Source: Hamiltosporidium tvaerminnensis
Lineage: Eukaryota > Microsporidia > Dubosqiidae
NCBI GenBank assembly: GCA_022605425.2
Contig: JAKIMF020000001.1
Location: forward strand, 560,501 to 624,500
Reading direction: 5' to 3'
DNA: 64,000 bases
Position numbers and translations under genes: made by a program. The notes under the pieces were generated by a model, which saw nothing but the letters and a program-made list of their open reading frames with translations, searched no databases and was not told where the DNA came from. This document shows, piece by piece, positions 22,001 to 31,523 of the stretch; positions within the stretch are counted from its first letter, which is position 1; each line of letters begins with the position of its first letter.

Positions 22001-24526
22001 ATGTATCCATTGGTTGTTTTCGGTATTGCTTCATTACTTTACTCTAATAAGAAAATATATTTAGATTTAAGAAAATGTTTCAAACACTGGATCCCTGGAA
22101 TCTTTATTCTAACGTATATAAATGCCACTTTGTTTTTAAGAACAAATAGTTGTGCATCGGTTATGGATCCAAGTTCATTACAATTCGCGTTTTTAAATGA
22201 TTTTTGGAAGAACAAGCTTTTTGAAAGAAAAAAGTTGAGTGGAGTAAAATATTGGCTATCCTGTCAGGACGGTAAAAAATCTAAAATTTGTCTTGGAACA
22301 CATCATTTTAAGGATAACTTATCAGATGAAAGTTTTTTGTATTCAGAGAACGATTTTAATTGTTCGTTAGGTATTAGTTTGTATCACCATGAGCCTTTAG
22401 ATAGTTTTGAAATTGACTATTCTGCAAAATGGAAGGTTAAATTCAGAGTTCTAAATAATTTTAGGGTATTGAATTTAGATAAACGTCCATTCATATTTGA
22501 AAATCGTTTAAAGGTAAAATATAATGAATTTTGTGTTTTTGTTAATTATTTAACGCTAAAAGATGACATGGATTCGTATATGTTGTCGTATAAATTGTTT
22601 TACAAATTTTTAGGAATGATTGAGATGTTAGATCCTATTAGTAGTGTATTTTTAAATAGGTTATATTCATTTCTACTAAAAACAGGATTTCTAGGCGCTG
22701 ATTCTGACAAAATAATTTCTGATTATAAAGAATACAAAACAAAATATTTGGATTCAAAAAAACATTCTATAATGTATTTTTTCCTAGTTTTAGATGACTC
22801 TTTAGATGCATGTTTGCATAGAGAGTTTTCTTACATTTCATTGTTTAAGAAAACCAATCAGTTGATCGATTGCGGCTTTAGACGAATTGACCATATGTCT
22901 TTTGTCGCTATGAATATTTCTGCATCTACGGTGGAATACATAGTAAAGAAATTCAATAGGGAACAACTGCTGATTTTCAATTGGATTCTATCTTGTATTG
23001 AAGTTTCAGGTTTCTATTTCAATAAAATCGAAATGACATATGCCGCACTTATAATTCCTCGCGTTTGTGATTTCGGCGTTGAAAAATTAGTTGAAGTCGA
23101 AAGAGGATCTCTTCATCTTGTATCTCCTATGTTTTTTGAGTTACTAAGTCCAACTAATATAGAAAGAATTTCATTTTTTAGGTTTAAGAGTATTATGTTT
23201 TCGTTTGATTCCTTGGTTTCTGTTTTCAAAAAAAACACATTTAAATATTTTGAAATATCAGATTGTTCATTTATAAAGCCTCAAATAATTTCAAGTTTAT
23301 TTCCGAGAAAGCCTTCATTAGAAATTTTAAAGTTGCAAGGAATAGTTTTGAGCAACCAAGATGTTGTTGCCATTCTGTATTTGAGCATTAGAACATTGGT
23401 TTTGAACAAATGTGAAATGGGAACCGATTTCAATCGGAAGACAAAATACAATGATAGGGTGAACTACAAGATTTTAAAGTCTTTAAGATCACTGGATATC
23501 TCGTTCAGCAAGTTGCCAGTAGAATTATTAAGTTTATTGTTGAATGCAGATAGTATTGAAAAACTAAATTTCAGTTCCTTTGAATTCATACCAAGAGGAG
23601 GGTTCTTTAAACAGACTTTATTTGATGTAAAAAGAAACTGGGTTTCTCTAATAACGAATAAATACATACCTAGTGAGTATTTTATGAATGTGGCAAGAAG
23701 TGCAGAATCTGTCAAGTTTTTCGTTTTATCCCAGGTTTCCTTTGAAGGCTGCTTCAGATTTTTTTTTAGTTTACACAACCTTTTTGATACAGTACAAGGT
23801 CTTGATATAAGTGGAAAGATAATATCGATCGAGATTATGAACTTATTGGGGGGTTTCAAACAAGTATCTCAGTTGAATATAGCAAATAGTCTCCCTGCTT
23901 CATTAGTAGGATTAGATAAATTGAATTTATTTAAAACGGTAGAGTATTTAAACGTTTCGGGTAACATAATTAGTTCAGATGATGATAACTTTGTCATCAA
24001 GTTTCGAAAACTGACTAAACTTGATCTTTCGAAAACTAATTTGAAAGATGACGCGTTAAATGAAATTCTCAATAGTGGAATTTGTGATTCTCTGATTCAT
24101 TTGAATTTATGCGGTGTGGAATTATCTGAAAAGAATTTTAGAAAGCTGTGCGAATTTAAATTGCTTAAACATTTGTCAATAGATTTTAAAAAATCATTGA
24201 ATGTTTCTCAATATGCAGATATTTTGAAAGATGCTATTTTCAGAGAAAATTTAAATGTCTTTTGTGTTGAGGCTATAGAAATTAATCTTGTTGATTTCTT
24301 TAAATTAATTTCCTTTCCCAAGTTAAAAAAATTTAGACTTGCATGCTATGTATTCGACGAATCTGTTCGATTCCTACAAAGGAACAATATTATTTATGAA
24401 AAAAATTTACGGATTGAAATTGTATCTATGGAAGCATTACCTTGTTATATAATAGAAGTTTTAAGCGGAGCCTTTGAAGATTATTGTATTTCAATTGTAG
24501 AAAATATGTCGGTTTGCATTAGTTAA
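22001..24526 (+). CDS. Secreted or membrane-anchored leucine-rich-repeat protein (841 residues)
   Basis: ATG 22001 with a CCC signal at 21996-21998, two bases before it. The N terminus has a short hydrophobic stretch (VVFGIASLLY, residues 5-14) and a longer one (about 31-48, WIPGIFILTYINATLFL), so it may be secreted or anchored. From about residue 390 to the end runs a series of degenerate leucine-rich repeats: LEILKLQGI, IRTLVLNKCEM, LRSLDISFSKLP, IEKLNFSSFEF, VQGLDISGKI, VSQLNIAN, VEYLNVSGNII, LTKLDLSKTNLKD, LIHLNLCGVELS. Microsporidia are known to carry expanded families of such proteins, thought to act at the host interface. The related broken frames at 4.4-6.6 kb indicate a family here. 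The exact role is unknown. Confidence 0.75.
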   Translation: MYPLVVFGIASLLYSNKKIYLDLRKCFKHWIPGIFILTYINATLFLRTNSCASVMDPSSLQFAFLNDFWKNKLFERKKLSGVKYWLSCQDGKKSKICLGTHHFKDNLSDESFLYSENDFNCSLGISLYHHEPLDSFEIDYSAKWKVKFRVLNNFRVLNLDKRPFIFENRLKVKYNEFCVFVNYLTLKDDMDSYMLSYKLFYKFLGMIEMLDPISSVFLNRLYSFLLKTGFLGADSDKIISDYKEYKTKYLDSKKHSIMYFFLVLDDSLDACLHREFSYISLFKKTNQLIDCGFRRIDHMSFVAMNISASTVEYIVKKFNREQLLIFNWILSCIEVSGFYFNKIEMTYAALIIPRVCDFGVEKLVEVERGSLHLVSPMFFELLSPTNIERISFFRFKSIMFSFDSLVSVFKKNTFKYFEISDCSFIKPQIISSLFPRKPSLEILKLQGIVLSNQDVVAILYLSIRTLVLNKCEMGTDFNRKTKYNDRVNYKILKSLRSLDISFSKLPVELLSLLLNADSIEKLNFSSFEFIPRGGFFKQTLFDVKRNWVSLITNKYIPSEYFMNVARSAESVKFFVLSQVSFEGCFRFFFSLHNLFDTVQGLDISGKIISIEIMNLLGGFKQVSQLNIANSLPASLVGLDKLNLFKTVEYLNVSGNIISSDDDNFVIKFRKLTKLDLSKTNLKDDALNEILNSGICDSLIHLNLCGVELSEKNFRKLCEFKLLKHLSIDFKKSLNVSQYADILKDAIFRENLNVFCVEAIEINLVDFFKLISFPKLKKFRLACYVFDESVRFLQRNNIIYEKNLRIEIVSMEALPCYIIEVLSGAFEDYCISIVENMSVCIS

Positions 24527-24529
24527 AGT

Positions 24530-25180
24530 TCTATAATTTCTATTGCTTTTTCTATTGTTTCAGTTTTCATCTTCACTAAAATTTTTATGAGTGTAAAAAT
24601 AAGAATTCAAAAATGTAGAATACTTAAACATTTGTTCATTTAAATGCTTTTATTAATTTTTTTTTTTAAATTTGCATTATTTGTTATGATATGTTTGCAG
24701 ATTCAATAAAATATGGTATTTGCTCTTATTTGAAAATATTTTATCGTTATTAGAATTAATCGTAAAAAAATTGAAAAAAGATTAGAAGAATATTAGAAAC
24801 GATAGAGAATATAATTATGTAATACTATGTTGCTTAAAACTTTTTTTAATTAGCAAAATTTGTAATAGTTATATCAAATCTTGTATTTTCAATATAGTTC
24901 TTTTTTTAAGTATTAATTAATTTTATTCTGTTGGTTTTCTTTCTTGATACGGTTTGCTTTATTCTGATACTTTTCATGTTTTAGAAAAAAATCTATATTT
25001 TTCGATTCTATTTTTTTATTTCGAAAAAATGCATTGATTTCCATTTTTATTTACGTTTGAATCAATAAATTTTATGTTTATTTTCTTACGCTTTATTGCT
25101 ATTTGAATTTTATGTGCATTTAATGTATTGGTTGATTGTGTCGTGTAGGTCTTTACAAAATCGATATTGATTACTTTATC
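24530..25180. other. AT-rich spacer after the LRR gene
   Basis: Poly-T and poly-A runs only; no gene. Confidence 0.35.
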
Positions 25181-25800
25181 GGCTCTCAGCTGCAATTTTT
25201 GTTGACCCCATACTCTCTAGGTACATTAAAAGATAAGATATTACTATTTTCTGATAACTATCGACTGAATATATGCCTCTGTATTTATGAGAATTGATGC
25301 ATTTAAATGCAATGGCTTCTCATGCGATCACATATTATTATCTAAATACTGCAAATATATAGAACCCAATTTATTAGCAAATAAGAGGATTTGTTGGTGT
25401 CGGGTTTCAATAATTCATATCTAATCGAAAAAAAAATATCTTTTGCGCTCAGTAAGTGTGATTTTAAATGGTTATAATCAGAAGAAATACAAAATAAGTT
25501 AATTATCTTAAATTTCGTGATGTTTTCAAACGATATCTACTCCTATTTCAGCATATTAATTATTAAGAATTTTGTAGCATTAACTTTAATTTGTTTTGAA
25601 GATTTAGACTAATATCCATTTGTTCCAAAGTAAATTTAAACCACGACCCACTAAATAATGTGATCTATTACAATTATATTCAAGCATCTTTTACATTTAG
25701 TTACTTTGGCCCGAGTTTTTCTAGAATTTTCATAAATTGAACTCTTCTTTCGTACCAAATAATACATTTTCTACATTGATGTAATAGAAGACACTCTGTA
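25180..25800 (-). mobile_element. LINE relic (endonuclease-end region)
   Basis: Degenerate match to the 3' part of the LINE. The DNA for the IQSIV block appears at about 25260, the GLIYKCS/LANE block (ACCCAATTTATTAGCAAATA) at about 25357-25376, and the SVQEILDNEYAE and KSSKR blocks at about 25540-25620. All frames are broken. Edges are approximate. Confidence 0.5.
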
Positions 25801-28700
25801 AATTGATTCCATACTCTCTTTTAAGCAATTCAGATAAACTAGAAATACCATTAAGCTATTATTTACAGGATTATATTGCTAATAATATAGCTCTCTGCTT
25901 TCTATTTCGTTATATAAATCGCCATTGGTGATTTTTTCAGTAATATTTCTCGTGATCTTTCTCTTATCATATATTTCACAAGAAATTAAACGTTGTATTC
26001 TAAATGATGCTTTTTTGATATTCTTTACATTAAAGTCGCGATCCTAATAAATATTTTCTCTTTTGAGAGAAAATAAAAGTTACAATATACTATATTTTCT
26101 TGCCTTGAAACCCATAAAAACCCATTTTAAGTTAATATCTAATGTAAATACGCGCTTTTTGTATTTCTATAAGAAAATTATCTTGTATTATTTTGGAACT
26201 ATGTAAACGCATCATAATTCTGATATTTGATGGGTTTAAGTCTAAGTACTCCCCATAAAGGTTTTTAGCTATACGAATGTTTATAAATTTTGATCGACTA
26301 AGTATTTTTGACTCTTGAAGTTATTTTTTTATTTTAATGACCGATCACCAACTTGATATTTTTTTTAGTTTCTATAATTTAAAATATTTTCCAAACTAAC
26401 TTTTTCTATAAGAATAGCGGTTCCTACTGACGTATAATTTGTTGCTGATTATTCCTTGATAATATCTAGTCATATTTCCACAAGAAATTTGTACTTCTCT
26501 TGTTTAAGAGTTAGGTGTGTTAAGTGACACCCGATGGATAAGATCATCCATGAACCTATGCAATCAGTTACAGAAAGTCTTCATTTGAAATTATTTCCAT
26601 ATTTGTATTTTTTGGAATGCATCCCAACGATTATTTACATCGTAACGAAATGGAAATGCATATTTTTTCCTGCAGATTTCCTTTTTGAACTTTCTGTTCA
26701 TGGTTTTTTAGCATTTAATCCTAGACTATTTTCATTTTTATATTTCTTAAACAAATCTGAGGATGCAATCAAAAAGGTACTTCTTAGCTTTAATTTTGAC
26801 GAATTCATGCTTGACTGAATATATATGATTTTTTATATCAATCTAGTTTACCCTGGGGGCGTTTCAAGCCTATATATTCAAATTAAATTCAAAAAATATC
26901 TGTAATTCTGCTTGTTGCAAAATGTTAAGTCTCGAATTACCTTTGCGCCATTATACTTCGTGTTATTAATCCAGTTGAATGTTTTTGTCTCTTCTTTCTC
27001 GTTAACTCGTAAATTTGCGACATTTTAGTGTTATGCAGACAACCAGGGATTTTTGCGCAAAAAATTTAATATAAAATATATGAGTATGTTGTGTAATTAA
27101 GAAGTTCTGTATTATTCCTTCACATTTAACTTTTACACTATGATAGAGGTATTCGTATATGTCCGTGCGTTTCAACTGGTAAAAAACTTACAAATATCAT
27201 AACCTCAGTTGCATTCTGGATAATATAGCGCATAAAAAGCGTTTACAACTTGTGAAGCTAAAAGATGTTGCTTCAATATATTTGATACAAAAAATTTACG
27301 CATTGTGTGTCCTCATTCAATAATATTTGTTCCATATTGTTAATTTAAAACTTACACTTTCATTTCGATTAATCACAGGTTTGGATTTGAACGGATAATC
27401 AAATTACAATTGAATTATCCTCAGAATAGCTCAATTATAGGATTCTTTTTTCGAAATTGTCTTTATTTATAGATCGTAAGCTTTGCTTTACAAACATCCA
27501 AAGACTCGTTCTTCTTTAGCCGAGTCACCTAAGAATATATTCGGCTCAGTCCAAATTCGACTTATAATTTCATTTTGTTCTTCTTTTTGTGATTAGTGAG
27601 TTTCTTTGCCGAAAGACACTCTTACGGAGATCTTTGGAAAGTATAAAAGATTTTCTTTTACCTTCAATATTTTCTTTCTCTGTAATAAAGTTTTTTTTAT
27701 GGGTGCTTTTTCCTGGGTACTTTGCGATTTACATGAATATTTTGAGCGTACTCAACCTGACTCTGGTAGATGAAAATCTGAATTTGTATTAGTTAATAGA
27801 TTTTTTAGAACCAGTGCTTTATTATAATAAGATATATTTTGGAGATTTTGAGTTCTGAATACCACGTTTTTAATTTAACTTCCTATATTTCTTGGAGTTT
27901 AATTACACGTCTAACTTATAAAGAATATACTTTGTGTGGTGTCGCCTTAAGAACGTGGCTCGGTAAGAAACAAAGCAGTTGCAATTTGCAATTGATTTTC
28001 TTCAGTCTTATTTCTCTTTCCAACTCATTGTGTGTCGAATTCGTAATACATCTTCACTCGAAACACAAAAAAAATCCTTATTTAGGTAGTACGTGAAGCC
28101 CACTCTATCTTATTTGATCAAATCCTTTCGAACCTTTTATTTACTGCAAAAAAAATCGAGTCTATTCCTGCCTTGCATCTGATACAAAATCGAGTATTCA
28201 TTTGTGTTTGGTTCGTCGGCTCTTTTTAAGAATTGCTTGGTAAAAAGGGTTTCAATATGTTCTAAATGGTTAGCATGCGATAAATTTAACTGAGAATTCG
28301 TGTTCTATATAAAATGAGAGTAAGTATTTAATATAAAGATTTGAGTTTGTTAGGTTTTTGACTTAACTGTTTCCTTTGTTTTGATTGTAATGAAGGAGAT
28401 AAATAGTGAATTTTTACAAATTTTTTAATGCATCCCGTGCTATATTAGCTTTAACCACTATAGCATCATCGTTTACAGCCTTTTTTTATTGTTTTCTTCC
28501 ATTTTTAATTAATTTGTATATCCATGTTTGCTGTATATTTTCAAATATACTTGTGTTTATTTAACTAATAAAAACAAAAAATAAATCTACCATGTAAAAG
28601 TTTTAATATAACTATAAATTAAATTTATTCATTCACATTTCTGTATAAAATAGTTTCTATTCATTCCTCTTATTCAATAGTCACATTGTAGAAGAATCAA
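25800..28700. other. AT-rich region with debris, no firm gene
   Basis: Holds one small ATG frame listed separately (26534-26818). Frames at 27589-27792 and 27839-28096 lack ATG and any domain. Slightly GC-richer scraps around 27500-28210 may be remnants of unidentified insertions. Confidence 0.35.
26534..26818 (+). CDS. Small hypothetical ORF with a CCC start signal
   Basis: ATG 26534 is preceded one base away by CCC (26530-26532), like the credible genes of this window. The 94-residue product (MDKIIHEPMQSVTESLH start) has hydrophobic stretches (YLYFLECIPTIIYIV, LFSFLYFL) and no known domain. It could be a real small gene, the start of a truncated larger gene, or chance. Confidence 0.3.
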   Translation: MDKIIHEPMQSVTESLHLKLFPYLYFLECIPTIIYIVTKWKCIFFPADFLFELSVHGFLAFNPRLFSFLYFLNKSEDAIKKVLLSFNFDEFMLD

Positions 28701-28731
28701 AGATTTAATTTAGAATTTTCCAAAATATTAT

Positions 28732-29893
28732 TTATTCGCATCGGTTGCCAAAGATGCCTTCTTTATCCGCAAAATAAATATAATCATGGCTAAAACATAT
28801 GTCTCTAATTACACTATTATAATTCAAGACAAGTTTTTCTGATAGTTTCTCATCCAGAAAGATAATTTTGTCTTCCGCACAACAAAATATATATCCATTC
28901 TCAGATTTTATAAAATCACAATTTTTATATTTTTTTATTTTTTTCAATTTATTTTCGTCAAAATTAACTTTAAAAACGAATCCTTTGATTCCTGCCACAT
29001 ATATTTCTCCTTCGTGAATACACATACCACATAAAATTTCATTGCAATTTATTTCTTTTTTATCGAAATTACAAATAACTTGAATATCTTCGTCATGAAT
29101 TTAATTTATCCAAATTTTCATTATCTTGATTGTATTTGAACATTCCCGCCACCCCATTTACACAACAATAAACTATACTTTCGTTTAAAATACTCACATT
29201 ACATATATTTCTTTTTATAGAATATTGTTTAATTAGATTTGAAATTATCAAAATATTTCCATCAGCACATCCAATAATTAATAAATTTCCTTTGTAAAAA
29301 CAACAGCTTATAAGTGATTTATTAGAGTATTTAATTTTATCTGTAATTATTATGTTATTAATGGTTACAATGTAATCAACATTAAGTTTACTCAAAATAT
29401 TATTTTCATTTAGTGTTTCTTTTTCACAATCGTATTTATAATTCATTTGAATAGAATTAGTATCATAAATATTTATTTTTTTACTTAAATCTGTATTATT
29501 CCCCACAAAATTTTCCTTTCCCAAAAAGATAATAGGATATTCAAATGTGTAAGATTTAATATTCTTACTTTCAATGTCAAAAACAATTATTTCACCATCT
29601 GATTTACAAATAACCAATTTTTTATCATTTGAATAGCACAAAGACAAAACATTATTTACATCTAACGATCTAGACACATCTCTATTTTCAAGATAATAAA
29701 TTATACAGTCATCTTCCATATTTAAATCAGAAATAGATGGACTATTTGCATCTCTAAAATACGTATATGTTGCATTTTTACGTAAAATTTTATTAAGATA
29801 ATCTGTCATATTTTGCTCTGTAAATTCTTTTGGTACGGAAATAATATTTGTTGTTAACGTATTTCTATTGATTAGTTTTAATACAACTGACAT
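28732..29893 (-). CDS. NLE-domain/WD-repeat-like protein, possibly Ytm1/WDR12 (apparent frameshift)
   Basis: ATG 29893-29891 with a CCCC run 21-24 nt upstream (29914-29917). The first ~65 residues (KLINRNTLTTNIISVPKEF, then YLNKILRKNATYTYFRD, then a late EDDCIIYYLE) fit an NLE domain, found at the N terminus of the ribosome-assembly factors Ytm1/WDR12 and Rsa4. Degenerate beta-propeller repeats follow (LVICKSDGEIIVFDIES, LLIIGCADGNILIIS, EIYVAGIKGFVFKV). The first frame stops at TGA 29095-29093. Coding resumes in the +1 frame as DEDIQVICNFDKKEINC...CIHEGEIYVAG to the end at 28732. The +1 frame is closed by a TAA just upstream, so the shift must lie within about two codons of the TGA. If functional it would serve 60S subunit maturation; the identity rests on weak similarity. 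Confidence 0.55.
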
Positions 29894-30107
29894 TCAATTA
29901 TTTTTTCTTGGAAGGGGATTTCTTGAAAAAATGAGTTTTCTTTCAAACAATCTTTAAAATTATAGAAATTCAAAAAATATACAAATTTTATTTCAAATTC
30001 TTTCAAATAAAATTAAGACAATATTAGCGACTTTTCCAAAAAATAAAATTTTATAAAAAAGTTCGCCTTTTTATCCATAAATTCATAAAAACTTCTTATA
30101 TAATTAT

Positions 30108-30765
30108 CGGTGGAGGAAGGTTAACCACATAAAAAACTTTTACTTGGCAATGATATTGATCTTGAAGTCATATTTTTAATTTTTGGTGGGGATTAGACTA
30201 GACAAATTTTCGGGTGATTATGCGAATTTTATAAACGAGAGAAGATCAACATTATTTGAAAATTTTCATGTAATTAGATTAGAAACCCTCTCGGAGTTTG
30301 TTAATATTTGCCATTTAAAAGCAGGGAAACATAGCCTTGCTCATTCGATTTATAAGACTTAGCACCTGAAAGATACATTAAAACGTACATTTTAAAAAGC
30401 CAGGAATTCCAAGTAGCAGGCTTTATCTGTTGGATATGACATTTAAATGTCTGAAAAGACTCCATATAGGCGCTGAAATATATCATATCTAGATTTCTAT
30501 TCGGTTAAGTGATGTGTAGAGTAACTAAGAATGCTGTTGATCTTCGCACGAATCAAGGCGGGTTTCGATCCAAAATCATACGCCAGGCAAATACATCCCC
30601 CATTCAAGGAATTTAAAAATCTGAGTATAGGAAAGCCTCTGGGATTTAGGTACTTTAGGAGGATACCAATTGAATCCTGAGAGTGCTATTATTTATGTTA
30701 AACCTAGAACTGCGTTAATGTCATGAAAACAAATAACTTATGCCATTTTTGTAAACTAAATGTTG
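30108..30765 (+). repeat. Dispersed repeat family A, copy 2
   Basis: Starts GGTGGAGGAAGGTTAACCAC. It keeps GACTTAGCACCTGAAAGA, the TAGATTTCTATTCGGTTA region and the closing TTAAACCTAGAACTGCG. A GGTTTCGATCC string (about 30564-30574) resembles a polymerase III B box but is not conserved among copies. More diverged than copies 1 and 4. Not coding. Confidence 0.6.
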
Positions 30766-30769
30766 ATTT

Positions 30770-31130
30770 CTTTTTAAATAAACAAGTAGTTTGTTTAATG
30801 TATTATCTTTTATTCTTAAATCATTATTAAGGATAAATATAAATTGTATTTGTTTGGTTGCCTCTTTCTAATTGGCTATGTATGTGTAATAGGAACAATA
30901 TAAGTTGTTCATTCTCTACTTTACCAATTAAAATATAAATATAGTAAAAAATAATTAATACTTGATTAAAGGAAGTGGAATAGCATTGCATCAAATAAGA
31001 AAACTATTTTGTAAAAAAATTTGAGAATTCATAATGAGGGTTAAACAGCATACATTTGATTTTTTAAAAGAAATCTAAAAAATTAATATTAATTTTGAAG
31101 AATTTGAAATACAAAACCATATTTTCATTA
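30770..31130. other. AT-rich spacer
   Basis: No gene or repeat family recognised. Confidence 0.3.
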
Positions 31131-31136
31131 TAGACT

Positions 31137-31350
31137 AATTTTTAAAAAATATTATTAATTTTGAAGAATTTAAAATACAAAACAATCTTTTATTCTACTT
31201 GCTATAAGAATTTCAATACAAAAGAAGTTTGAAATATAAAACTTTCTTTAAATCTTACTTACATTAAAAATTTGAATCCTAAAGAAGTTTGAAATACAAA
31301 ACAATTTTTCATTCTTACTTACATTAAAAATTTAAATCCTAAAGAAGTGT
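31137..31350. repeat. AT-rich tandem duplications upstream of the BRWD-like gene
   Basis: Units of the type GAAGTTTGAAATACAAAAC followed by TTCTTACTTACATTAAAAA recur imperfectly three to four times. They end about 170 bases before the BRWD-like start. They probably arose by local slippage or unequal exchange. Confidence 0.55.
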
Positions 31351-31523
31351 TACACCGAACTTCATTGATACAGAAATATTTTTATTAAATTTACAGTCTT
31401 CTTTTACGACATTTTCAAGAAATATTTTTTTTTTAAAAAATTTAATTTTTTTCTTTTTTCAAACGTTTCAGATTTAAAAAAACTTTTTTATAAAATAAAT
31501 ACCCACAACTTAATTTTAAAAAA

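Noticed and set aside
30564-30574. Polymerase III B box in family A (SINE or tRNA-like origin)
   Set aside because: The match is not conserved in the other copies and no properly spaced A box was found.
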